A stretch of 10,899 nucleotides of DNA from an uncultured Emergencia sp. (GTDB taxonomy: Bacteria > Bacillota > Clostridia > Peptostreptococcales > Anaerovoracaceae). A program made the translations under genes and the position numbers. Each line of letters opens with the position of its first letter. Position 1 is the stretch's first letter. A model generated the notes under the pieces. It searched no databases. It was not told the DNA's origin and was given only the letters and a program-made list of their open reading frames with translations. The stretch spans positions 1 to 10,899 of the forward strand of contig CABSEO010000031.1 in NCBI GenBank assembly GCA_902476665.1, in the 5' to 3' direction. This document shows positions 1 to 7,058 of this stretch, in pieces.

Positions 1-761
1 CGGGCCACGTCTCCCATAGTGTACATTCCATATTCGGCAAGACGCTTGGCATATCCGCGTCCGACCCGCCAGAAGTCGGTGATAGGCTGATGGGTCCACA
101 GAGATTGGCGGTAGCTCATCTCATCAAGTTCTGCAATTCGGACCCCGTTTTTGTCCGGCTTGATGTGCTTTGCTCCGATGTCCAGCGCGACCTTGCACAG
201 ATAAAGATTTGGTCCAATACCGGCGGTGGCAGTGATGCCAGTGGTTTCCAGCACATCCAAAATGATTTTCATGGCAAGTTCCCGGGCAGAAAGCTGATAC
301 ATCGCAAGATAATTGGTGACATCCATAAACACCTCATCGATGGAGTAAACATGGATGTCCTCCGCAGCGATATATTTGAGATAAATCTTGTAGATTTGTG
401 CGCTGATTTTGATATAATGCGCCATCTGCGGTGGGGCGATGTGGTAGTCAATCGCTAGTTCCGGATGAGATTTCAGTTCTTTGTCGTCGCAGGAAGATCC
501 AGTAAACTGTTGGTTCGGAGATTTTGCTTTGCGTTTTTCATTTGCTTCCTGAACCTTTTGAATTACTTCAAACAAGCGGGCACGTCCCGGAATCCCATAA
601 GCTTTCAGGGAAGGAGAGACAGCAAGGCAGATGGTTTTTTCAGTGCGGCTGGCGTCTGCGACCACAAGATTGGTGGTCATCGGGTCAAAATTTCGTTCCC
701 TGCACTCCACTGATGCATAGAACGATTTTAAATCAATTGCAATGTAGATTTTTTTGCCCAA
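1..761 (-). CDS. Y-family DNA polymerase (UmuC/DinB-like), N-terminal part
   Basis: Encodes the first 253 residues of a Y-family translesion polymerase; the C-terminus lies beyond the left edge. Visible: the palm motif IAIDLKSFYASVE with metal-binding D10 and E19, and the second catalytic motif YSIDEVFMDV with D142 and E143. A helix-hairpin-type region follows the TAGIG segment (about residues 179-183). In the family these enzymes copy past damaged bases with low fidelity. The start is TTG at 761-759, read as Met: AAAGGAGG lies 8 nt upstream and the catalytic motif begins where family N-termini normally do. The wording (LKSFYASVE, NLVVADASRTEKTICLAV) resembles the accessory Y-polymerases common in Lachnospiraceae rather than canonical DinB. 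I saw no clear LexA box upstream, so damage control is not shown. Family call is confident; the subfamily is not settled. Confidence 0.93.
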   Translation of the reverse strand, partial: MGKKIYIAIDLKSFYASVECRERNFDPMTTNLVVADASRTEKTICLAVSPSLKAYGIPGRARLFEVIQKVQEANEKRKAKSPNQQFTGSSCDDKELKSHPELAIDYHIAPPQMAHYIKISAQIYKIYLKYIAAEDIHVYSIDEVFMDVTNYLAMYQLSARELAMKIILDVLETTGITATAGIGPNLYLCKVALDIGAKHIKPDKNGVRIAELDEMSYRQSLWTHQPITDFWRVGRGYAKRLAEYGMYTMGDVA

Positions 762-785
762 TTGTTTCTCCTCCTTTCTTTTCTT

Positions 786-814
786 ATTGTAACATTTATT
801 GTTTGCTCAGACAA
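786..814 (-). promoter_or_regulatory. Sigma-A-type promoter of the Y-family polymerase
   Basis: Read on the minus strand: -35 TTGTCT (814-809), a 17-nt spacer and -10 TACAAT (791-786). The -10 lies about 25 nt before the TTG start, leaving a very short leader that holds the AAAGGAGG ribosome site. Spacing is ideal and the -10 matches consensus at 5 of 6 positions. Confidence 0.6.
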
Positions 815-855
815 GAAAAAGAATACATAGCAAAATACCGGAAAGCATCATGCAA

Positions 856-867
856 GATATCGATATC
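856..867. repeat. 12-bp perfect palindrome in the divergent intergenic region
   Basis: GATATCGATATC is a perfect 12-bp palindrome in the 268-bp gap between the divergent polymerase and lipoprotein genes. It lies about 40 bp upstream of the polymerase -35 and about 80 bp upstream of the proposed lipoprotein -35. It could be an operator, but AT-rich DNA produces such palindromes by chance. Apart from this and the promoters, nothing else stands out in 762-1029. Confidence 0.25.
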
Positions 868-944
868 CACAAGTAATACAAACAGCAGATATTTCTTCGA
901 AAATTGTCTTATAGGAAAAATAACTGTATTTTTGACAAAACTTA

Positions 945-973
945 TTGACTTTTTAAAGTGAAAGTGCTGAAAT
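945..973 (+). promoter_or_regulatory. Possible promoter of the GerMN-like lipoprotein
   Basis: TTGACT (945-950) is followed 17 nt later by TGAAAT (968-973), overlapping AATAAT (971-976). A second -35-like TTGACA lies at 932-937 but has no -10 at the right distance. The -10 is weak, so this is a tentative call. The leader to the ATG at 1030 would be about 50 nt. Confidence 0.4.
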
Positions 974-1029
974 AATAACAAGAGATGTTTGTAAAAAATC
1001 TGATTTGTAATGGAAAGGAGGGTGACAGG

Positions 1030-2421
1030 ATGAAAAACACCATCAGGAAAATAGTCATTTTGACTTTAGCAGCCACCATTTTTCTGTCAGCCTGCCACAG
1101 ACAAGGGATCGACTCTGAAAATGAAGTGATAACCGAAGATACTATGATCGCGGAAAGCGACCAAGAAACGGAAAATAATGTAGAAACTCAGCAGGAAATT
1201 CATCCATTGGATGTTGGTGTGCTGGGACACACCGAGGGAAATGGGGCACTGACAGCAAAAGCTCTGGAAGAAGATTATGATACTCAAAATGAATCTTTTT
1301 TTCCGGCAGGAAATGTCCCAAACGAATGGAAAGTTTGTGTCTACGATACTCAAAGGCAGGGGCATACGGTTCATTATTATGAGGTAAGCCCACAGGATAC
1401 CTTGGGACAGCTCATACGAACTGCAATCGGTTATTTGTATCAAGCGGAAGATGGACTTGATCTTGCTGATGTAAAAATAGAAAAAGGTTTTGCCATTATA
1501 AATTTAAGTCTGACACCTGATAGCAGTGCAGAATCTTCTTTAACCGATCAAGAATCGGTAGAGGCATTGCTTAACAGCATTACGGCGACAGTTTGTAATA
1601 ATGGACTTTATGAGGCTGGCTTTTTGCTGAATGGCGGGCAGTTTTCTCTGGGAGGAGTAACGCTGGAAGAGGATGGATATGGCCATTATGAAGCACCTGA
1701 GCTTTATAACCAGCCGATTACGGAAGAAGAATTTACAGCACTGCGCAGTCTGATGACCTATCCGGGAGAAAAGCAGGTTGACACCGTGTTGGAATCAAAC
1801 CAAAGCGTGATAGAAGAATATCCCGAACTTTATTCCCTGATTGCTTTTGCCGGAGATACCGGAGAATATACATCGCCGCAGAAACTGGATAATCAGGTAA
1901 AGCTTGATGCAGGATTTCACATGGTACCAGATACTTATACCTGTAATTCTCAGCCGGAATTGTATCCGGATTATCCAGAGAATGATGAGTTTCTTGCTCC
2001 ACTGATTTTCAGCGTTATGGACGATTCCTTTACGCCGAAGGAATGGATTGAAACAGCAATCCAGAAAATCTGGGGAGAAGGGGTTTCTTGTACCCATGAA
2101 AATACGACAATTTATACCTACCATGAGGAGCAGGGAGTTTATACGCCGCCGCATCGTGGTGGAGCGATTGTGACAGAACCATATTTTCATCAGATCGAAC
2201 AGACCGAGGATGGTTATACTGCACAGGTAAGCTATGTAAAATTGGGCGCAGGCGGTGTACTGGACGAAAAGGATGAATGGATTCCAGTATATGAAAATTA
2301 TGAGCAGGATGCAGCAGTGCAGGAATTAATCGAACAAAAACTTCCCCGTTATCAGATAAAGGCAGAGTATGATGAAGCAGGAAATCTGCACTTAATTTTC
2401 TCTCAATTGAGTACGGAATAA
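1030..2421 (+). CDS. GerMN-domain-like lipoprotein
   Basis: A 463-residue exported lipoprotein. The N-terminus is a typical signal: basic KNTIRK, a hydrophobic stretch and lipobox LSAC with acylated Cys22. Next comes an acidic, Glu/Gln-rich linker (about 25-58), probably flexible. Residues about 100-212 resemble a GerMN domain: a strand ending FAIINLS, a helix ESVEALLNSITATV, then the strand pair FLLNGGQFSLGG. GerMN is found in the spore germination protein GerM and in other clostridial surface lipoproteins, where it is thought to act in the envelope. The remaining roughly 230 residues match no family I recognise. The start at 1030 is chosen over an in-frame upstream ATG at 985 because AAAGGAGG (1014-1021) sits 8 nt before it and it gives a clean signal peptide. 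It is monocistronic and ends at the terminator 2423-2453. Confidence 0.82.
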   Translation: MKNTIRKIVILTLAATIFLSACHRQGIDSENEVITEDTMIAESDQETENNVETQQEIHPLDVGVLGHTEGNGALTAKALEEDYDTQNESFFPAGNVPNEWKVCVYDTQRQGHTVHYYEVSPQDTLGQLIRTAIGYLYQAEDGLDLADVKIEKGFAIINLSLTPDSSAESSLTDQESVEALLNSITATVCNNGLYEAGFLLNGGQFSLGGVTLEEDGYGHYEAPELYNQPITEEEFTALRSLMTYPGEKQVDTVLESNQSVIEEYPELYSLIAFAGDTGEYTSPQKLDNQVKLDAGFHMVPDTYTCNSQPELYPDYPENDEFLAPLIFSVMDDSFTPKEWIETAIQKIWGEGVSCTHENTTIYTYHEEQGVYTPPHRGGAIVTEPYFHQIEQTEDGYTAQVSYVKLGAGGVLDEKDEWIPVYENYEQDAAVQELIEQKLPRYQIKAEYDEAGNLHLIFSQLSTE

Positions 2422-2422
2422 G

Positions 2423-2453
2423 AAAAAGCCACTGGGAATACCAGTGGCTTTTT
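2423..2453. terminator. Bidirectional rho-independent terminator
   Basis: A perfect 13-bp stem, AAAAAGCCACTGG (2423-2435) with CCAGTGGCTTTTT (2441-2453), closes a 5-nt loop. The T tract on the plus strand and the A tract on the other side let it work both ways. It lies just after the lipoprotein stop and 9 bp from the convergent AraC-type gene stop. Confidence 0.92.
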
Positions 2454-2462
2454 GCTGTCGGA

Positions 2463-3284
2463 CTATTTAAGAATGCTGGAAAGCTGATTGGATGGACTGT
2501 GTCCCATATATCTCCGGTATGTTTTGGAGAAGTAGGAAAGATTTTGGAAGCCGCACTGTTCTGCACATTCGCTGACGTTGCAGCTGCCGGATAAAAGAAG
2601 ACTTTGGGCGTGGCTGCATCGAGTCAGATTCAGATAATCAATCACCGTTCTTCCGGTGATCTCTTTAAAGGAGCGGCAGAAGTAATATTTGCTGAATCCT
2701 GCCTCGGTACTGATAGAATCGATGGTCAGTGGCTTGTCGTAATGTTTTTGAATATAGGATATGGCAGATTTTACCATGGCAAGGCGGCGATCCTGAGAAA
2801 AAGGTTCGGTTGTCGGGCAGGAATAATTTCGACTTAATCTGGCAGCGATAGAAAGTACAGCCGATTTTACTTCGGATTTATAAAAGGGAAGCTTTTGAGA
2901 CATTTCGGTACAGATAGTTTGGAATTTTTCCCGAAGCACAGGATCATCAATCTGAAAGGAGAATGCCAGCTCACTGATGGGGATGCCCTGCTGTTCCAGA
3001 TAGTTTTGCCCTACAATCAGACAGTAATAGGAACAGGATTGGTTGATAGCCTTGACTGAATGGAGACAGGTGCAGTTGATAACAGCAATCTGTCCCGGAG
3101 AAAAAGTACAACGCTGATGGTCGGAGGTGATTTCTGCGTCTCCATCCACCAGGTAAAGAAGTTCCAGGTCATTCTGCCAATGAATCATGAAGTCCTCGTC
3201 ATGCTTTAGATGGTCAAAATGAAAGATGACAGGAAAGCTGCTATCAGTAAACTGGATATTTTCATAGGAGGTCTGTCGTTTCGT
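2463..3284 (-). CDS. AraC-family transcriptional regulator, apparent ACG start
   Basis: A DNA-binding regulator: an N-terminal cupin-like sensor domain (about residues 8-130) and a C-terminal AraC double helix-turn-helix (about 170-268, with GFSKYYFCRSFKEITG and CGFQNLSYFSKTYRRYMGHSP). The first in-frame standard start is ATG at 3188, giving 241 residues, but the frame is open upstream and codes for a convincing domain start (ENIQFTDSSFPVIFHFDHLKH) that AraC cupins normally have before the HW...LELLY strand. No ATG, GTG or TTG lies between 3188 and the upstream stop. An ACG at 3284-3282 follows AGAAGG by 7 nt and would give 273 residues, a usual length. I infer either a non-standard ACG start, or an ATG lost by mutation or sequence error. 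It is divergent from the sugar operon and is its likely regulator, sensing a sugar or derivative. Confidence 0.9.
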   Translation of the reverse strand, partial: TKRQTSYENIQFTDSSFPVIFHFDHLKHDEDFMIHWQNDLELLYLVDGDAEITSDHQRCTFSPGQIAVINCTCLHSVKAINQSCSYYCLIVGQNYLEQQGIPISELAFSFQIDDPVLREKFQTICTEMSQKLPFYKSEVKSAVLSIAARLSRNYSCPTTEPFSQDRRLAMVKSAISYIQKHYDKPLTIDSISTEAGFSKYYFCRSFKEITGRTVIDYLNLTRCSHAQSLLLSGSCNVSECAEQCGFQNLSYFSKTYRRYMGHSPSNQLSSILK

Positions 3285-3324
3285 AAAAAAACCTTCTTTC
3301 CTGAAAAAAGCAAGATTGTGTTAA

Positions 3325-3354
3325 TTTATGGCAGATTATTTTCTTTACTTGTAA
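3325..3354 (-). promoter_or_regulatory. Possible promoter of the AraC-type regulator
   Basis: On the minus strand, TTACAA (3354-3349) and CATAAA (3330-3325) are 18 nt apart. The transcript would begin near 3318 and include AGAAGG (3297-3292) and the proposed ACG start at 3284, fitting the long form of the protein. The match is moderate. It overlaps the divergent promoter for the sugar operon. Confidence 0.35.
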
Positions 3355-3373
3355 TTTGTGCCCATTATATAAT
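3345..3373 (+). promoter_or_regulatory. Promoter of the sugar isomerase/dehydrogenase operon
   Basis: A perfect -10 TATAAT (3368-3373) is preceded by a 17-nt spacer and a poor -35, TTACTT (3345-3350). A good -10 with a weak -35 is typical of promoters that need an activator, which fits an adjacent AraC-type gene. The leader to the ATG at 3428 is about 48 nt. Confidence 0.6.
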
Positions 3374-3427
3374 AAAGATATAAATTTTGTCAATCCAGTG
3401 ATCAAAAAGCTGAAAGGAGCATTTGTC

Positions 3428-4270
3428 ATGTACGATTTTTCCATTGGTGTGCTGCTGGAATCCTTCCGAAGTGATATCCCTACCGCATTAAAGAAGGCAT
3501 CTTCCCTTGGTGTGCAGGGAATTCAGGTATATGCCACAAAAGGAGAACTTTCTCCGGAAAAGATGAGCCATGCAAAACGGCGGGAATTTTTGCAGATGGT
3601 CAAGGATCATGGTCTGGTGATTTCGGCTTTGTGCGGCGATCTGGGTCATGGCTTTGGTGATAAAGAAAAAAATCCGGAGCTTATCGAAAGATCTAAACGA
3701 ATTCTGGAGCTTGCAAAAGACCTGGAAACCAATATTGTAACAACACACATTGGGGTTGTACCGGCAGATCCCAGTCATCCACGTTATGGAGTGATGCAGC
3801 AGGCATGTTTTGAACTGGCACAGTATGCGGATTCTCTGGACGCACATTTTGCCATTGAAACCGGTCCGGAAACAGCAGCTACCTTAAAACATTTCCTGGA
3901 TGAACTTCATTCCACCGGTGTAGCGGTCAATCTGGACCCGGCAAACCTTGTTATGGTGACAGGTGATGATCCGGTTCAGGCGGTCTATACCCTGAAAGAT
4001 TATATTGTACATACACACGCAAAGGACGGACGCCGAAATTTCTATCGTGATCCGGAAATTATCTACGGATTGCTTGAAGCGGAGATGCTGGAAAGTGAGT
4101 CGTTCACAGAACTACCTTTGGGAGAAGGAAAGGTACCATTCCCAGAATATTTAAAAGCATTGGATGAAATCGGTTATCATGGATTTTTGACCATTGAGAG
4201 GGAAGTGGGAGAAGATCCACAGGCAGACATCCGGAAAGCAGCAGATTATCTGAAAAATCTGATTCGATAA
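3428..4270 (+). CDS. Sugar phosphate isomerase/epimerase (xylose isomerase-like TIM barrel)
   Basis: A 280-residue protein of the AP-endonuclease-2/xylose isomerase-like TIM-barrel family, which includes IolE, sugar epimerases and keto-sugar isomerases. These use a divalent metal to move protons or hydride between carbons of a sugar or keto-sugar. Likely metal ligands are in the expected order: E144 (FAIETG), D170 (NLDPANL), H195/H197 (VHTHAKDG) and E257 (LTIERE); H107 in VTTHIG is also typical. It is cytoplasmic, with no signal or membrane segment. The start at 3428 has AAAGGAG (3413-3419) 8 nt upstream; an upstream in-frame TTG at 3356 lies ahead of the -10 and is rejected. First gene of a three-gene operon, 18 nt before the dehydrogenase. 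The exact substrate cannot be read from sequence. Confidence 0.9.
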   Translation: MYDFSIGVLLESFRSDIPTALKKASSLGVQGIQVYATKGELSPEKMSHAKRREFLQMVKDHGLVISALCGDLGHGFGDKEKNPELIERSKRILELAKDLETNIVTTHIGVVPADPSHPRYGVMQQACFELAQYADSLDAHFAIETGPETAATLKHFLDELHSTGVAVNLDPANLVMVTGDDPVQAVYTLKDYIVHTHAKDGRRNFYRDPEIIYGLLEAEMLESESFTELPLGEGKVPFPEYLKALDEIGYHGFLTIEREVGEDPQADIRKAADYLKNLIR

Positions 4271-4288
4271 GCAAAAGGGGGAAAAGTC

Positions 4289-5356
4289 ATGGAGAAAAAA
4301 CTGAAGATTGGCATTATTGGAACGGGAAGTATTTCAGAAAGTCATATCCATGCCTATCGAAAAAATCCAAATGTGGAGGTTTATGCGTTTTGTGATATCC
4401 GGGAAGATCGCCTGAAAGAGATGGGTGAAAAGTACGGTATTACCCGACTTTATACCGATAAAGATGTCATGCTTCGCGAACTGCCTGAGCTGGATGCAGT
4501 CAGCATCTGTACCTGGAACAGCCAGCATGCGCCCTGCACAATCGCAGCACTGCAAGCAGGAAAACATGTTCTCTGCGAAAAACCGATGGCAACCTCCGCC
4601 ACAGAAGCAGAGGAGATGAAAAAAGCTGCCGAAGAAAGCGGAAAACTTTTAATGGTGGGTTTTGTTCGACGTTTTGGAAATGACTGCGCAATCGTCAAAG
4701 ATTTTATTGACCACGATTATTTTGGTGATCTGTATTATGCGAAAGCAACCTATCTGCGCCGAAATGGAAGTCCAGGCGGATGGTTTGGTGACAAAAAAAT
4801 GTCGGCAGGAGGACCACTGATCGATTTGGGCGTCCATGTTATTGACCTCACCCGTTATTTGCTGGGTAATCCAAAACCGACTTCAGTCTATGGCGCAGTA
4901 TTCCATAAACTGGGGGATCGACGTGAGCTGAAGGATAAGAAAGGCTATACAGCATCTTCCGCTACCGGAAAGGAAGAGTTTAACGTAGAAGATCTTGCAA
5001 CAGCTATGATCCGTTACGATAATGGTGCAGTGGTTTCGGTTGAGGCTTCCTTCTCGTTGAATATCAAGCAGGATGAAGGCAAGATTGAATTGTTTGGAAC
5101 CAAAGCAGGAGCTAAACTGGACCCGGAACTGGAATTATACAGTCAGCAAAACGGTTATATGAACAATGTACAGCTCTGTATGCCGACAGCACTGAGCTTT
5201 GATGGGCTGTTTGAACAGGAGATTAATCATTATATTGACTGCCTGGTACATGGTACCCCATGTAAAGCACCTGCAGAGGACGGTATTACCTTGATGAAGA
5301 TTCTGGATGCAATTTATGAGTCTGCAAGCACAGGTCATGAGGTCGTTATTGCTTAA
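4289..5356 (+). CDS. Gfo/Idh/MocA-family NAD(P)-dependent oxidoreductase
   Basis: A 355-residue dehydrogenase of the glucose-fructose oxidoreductase/inositol dehydrogenase/MocA family, which oxidises a hydroxyl of a sugar or cyclitol with NAD(P). The N-terminal Rossmann fold shows GIIGTGSIS (8-16) and an acidic residue after the second strand (D36, in FCDIRED), which usually favours NAD. The family motif CEKPMA carries catalytic K98. In the C-terminal substrate domain, GPLIDLGVHVIDL supplies D179 and H183, the usual catalytic pair. Length is typical. The ribosome site AAGGGGG (4275-4281) lies 7 nt before the ATG. It sits between two TIM-barrel isomerases, suggesting that it makes or reduces a keto-sugar that they rearrange. 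Inositol dehydrogenase, sugar 3-dehydrogenase and other activities are all possible. Confidence 0.93.
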   Translation: MEKKLKIGIIGTGSISESHIHAYRKNPNVEVYAFCDIREDRLKEMGEKYGITRLYTDKDVMLRELPELDAVSICTWNSQHAPCTIAALQAGKHVLCEKPMATSATEAEEMKKAAEESGKLLMVGFVRRFGNDCAIVKDFIDHDYFGDLYYAKATYLRRNGSPGGWFGDKKMSAGGPLIDLGVHVIDLTRYLLGNPKPTSVYGAVFHKLGDRRELKDKKGYTASSATGKEEFNVEDLATAMIRYDNGAVVSVEASFSLNIKQDEGKIELFGTKAGAKLDPELELYSQQNGYMNNVQLCMPTALSFDGLFEQEINHYIDCLVHGTPCKAPAEDGITLMKILDAIYESASTGHEVVIA

Positions 5357-5400
5357 AATTGACAGTTTGACCGCAGAGCTTGGAAGGGAGAAAGAAAACA

Positions 5401-6253
5401 GTGAAATTTGCCGTAAGTTCTTACAGCTTTCAGCAGTATCTTCGTGATGGAAGAATGACACAGCTGGATTGCGTTTTAAAAGCAAAAGAAATGGGATTTG
5501 ATGCAATCGAATTTACTGATTTGCGGCCGCCAGAAGGAGTAAGTGAAGAGGAGTATGCACAGCAGATTGCGCAGGAGTGCAAAAAGGTTGGCCTGACAGT
5601 ATCCAATTATACTGTTTTTGCAGATTTCCTTGCAAACGATCCGAAAACAGAAGCACAGCGCCTGATGAAAAAGGTGGATGTTGCACAGATACTTGGAAGC
5701 AAAAGCATGCGCCATGATGCCGCATGGGGCTTTGGTCCAGATAGAGCAAACAGAGGTTTGCAAAATGTGGTGGAGCGTCTGGCAGATGGATGTCGGATGG
5801 TTACGGCAGAAAGGTATTCGTACCATGGTAGAGAACCACGGATTCTTTTTACAGGATGCGGATCGGGTGGAAAAGCTGATCAACACAGTCAATCATCCAA
5901 ATTTCGGATGGCTTTGTGATATGGGAAACTTCCTTTGTGCAGATGAGGACCCAGCCAAATCCTGTGGAAAAGCAGCACCTTACGTGTTCTATGTTCATGC
6001 AAAGGATTTTATTGTCAAAGGCGGTAATGAGCCAAATCCGGGAGAGGGATTCTTTTCTTCCCGTGCCGGAAACTATCTGAGAGGTACTATCATCGGTCAT
6101 GGAATGGTGCCGGTAAAACAGTGTCTGCGTGTGCTGAAACGGGAAGGCTATGACGGCTATCTGGGATTGGAATTTGAAGGAATCGAAGACAGCCTGCTCG
6201 GTATCCGAATCGGTTTAGACAACCTCAAGCGTTTTCTGGAAGAATTACAGTAA
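5401..6253 (+). pseudogene. Second TIM-barrel sugar isomerase/epimerase, frameshifted
   Basis: Another xylose isomerase-like TIM-barrel protein, distinct from the one at 3428, split over two frames. Frame one starts at GTG 5401 (AAGGGAG at 5384-5390) and reads correctly to about MVT (codon 135, 5803-5805), then runs as nonsense to a TGA at 5917-5919. The plus-one frame continues the protein from about 5807 (QKGIRTMVENHG) to TAA at 6253. The expected metal residues are present in the second part: E in MVENHG, D in CDMGN, H in YVHAKD and E in LEFEG. The net change is +1 (or -2, -5, -8). Family members I recall have a few more residues at the junction, so a small deletion such as 8 nt fits best. 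No classic slippery site is seen. It follows the dehydrogenase by 44 nt. It may be a recent pseudogene or a sequence error; an intact version would have about 285 residues. Confidence 0.85.
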
Positions 6254-6274
6254 AACGGCTTTTTCCTTACATCA

Positions 6275-6322
6275 AAAACACCCCGCCTGCTCTCAAACTT
6301 ATGAGAACAGGCGGGGTGTTTT
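6275..6322. terminator. Strong bidirectional rho-independent terminator
   Basis: The arms 6275-6295 and 6302-6322 form a 21-bp stem with one mismatch around a 6-nt loop. The core is ACCCCGCCTG paired with CAGGCGGGGT, flanked by AAAA and TTTT, so it can end transcription of the sugar operon and of the convergent SDR gene. Confidence 0.93.
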
Positions 6323-6333
6323 GTCAATTCATA

Positions 6334-7047
6334 TTATTTGTCTGGGTTTTCCAGTGTCCAGCCACAATCGTTGTGGTAGATCATTTGATGGGTCATGCCG
6401 CCATCAATGCAGATATTTTCACCGGTGATAAATCCTGCCTTGTCCGAGCAGAGATAGAGCACCATATTGGCAATGTCCAAAGGGTTGCCAACTCGGCCGG
6501 ATGGATGCTGAATAGCATCCGGACCGTCATAGACGGTATAATTAGTGTCAATCCAGCCGGGAGAAATGGAGTTGACTCTCACTCTGCCAGCCAGACTTAC
6601 TGCCAAAGCATGGGTCAGGGCAGAAATGCCGCCTTTGGCTGCGGTATAGCTTTCAGTCTGGGGCTGGCTCATCCGATCGCGGGAAGAGGAGATATTCACT
6701 ATGGCCGCACCGGGAGCAAAGTGAGGTGCAAACAGCTTGGTGAGGTAAAAAGGAGCGGTGACGCCGACCCGGAGGGCATAGTTAAATTCTTCATAACTGC
6801 ACTGGTCGATACCTTTCATAAGCGGCAGGGCATTGTTGATCAGATAATCTACATGACCAAAGTCAGCAATTACTTTTTGGGCAAAATCTTCCAGTACCTG
6901 CTGATCAGCCAAATCACCGATATAATAGTCGTTTTCCAAAAGGTCGATGACACATACCTGTGCACCTGCCTTACGAAATTCTTCTGTGATGGCTTTGCCG
7001 ATTCCTCTGGCTCCACCCGTAACGACAACAACCTTATCTTTAAACAT
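6334..7047 (-). CDS. SDR-family NAD(P)-dependent oxidoreductase
   Basis: A 237-residue classical short-chain dehydrogenase/reductase. Visible motifs are the cofactor loop TGGARGIG (10-17), an acidic residue at the end of strand 2 (D35, in VCVIDLL) that suggests NAD preference, LINNA (69-73, with Leu where NNAG has Gly), catalytic S121 in the NISSS strand, and Y134/K138 in YTAAK. The PG motif (ISPGW) and a C-terminal FITGENICIDGG complete the fold. The family reduces or oxidises alcohols, ketones, sugars or steroids; nothing here fixes the substrate. It is the last gene of a three-gene operon: AAGGAGT (7060-7054) overlaps the upstream stop codon and lies 6 nt before the ATG. The C-terminal tail (HNDCGWTLENPDK) is somewhat longer than the minimal fold. 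Confidence 0.93.
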   Translation of the reverse strand: MFKDKVVVVTGGARGIGKAITEEFRKAGAQVCVIDLLENDYYIGDLADQQVLEDFAQKVIADFGHVDYLINNALPLMKGIDQCSYEEFNYALRVGVTAPFYLTKLFAPHFAPGAAIVNISSSRDRMSQPQTESYTAAKGGISALTHALAVSLAGRVRVNSISPGWIDTNYTVYDGPDAIQHPSGRVGNPLDIANMVLYLCSDKAGFITGENICIDGGMTHQMIYHNDCGWTLENPDK

Positions 7048-7058
7048 AGCAATACTCC

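Noticed and set aside
90..961. Three plus-strand frames (90-458, 465-713, 524-961)
   Set aside because: They lie opposite the Y-family polymerase, which carries both catalytic motifs; the last also runs through the promoter region.
2030..2566. Minus-strand frame of 178 codons over the end of the GerMN-like gene
   Set aside because: It crosses the strong bidirectional terminator and two real genes; low-complexity composition without motifs.
3262..3444. Minus-strand frame of 60 codons ahead of the AraC-type gene
   Set aside because: It spans the divergent promoters and the start of the isomerase gene; no ribosome site and no domain.
5800..5815. Programmed translational frameshift in the second isomerase
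   Set aside because: No slippery heptamer, no stop codon at the shift point and no following hairpin; the shift needed is +1 or -2, and an indel is simpler.
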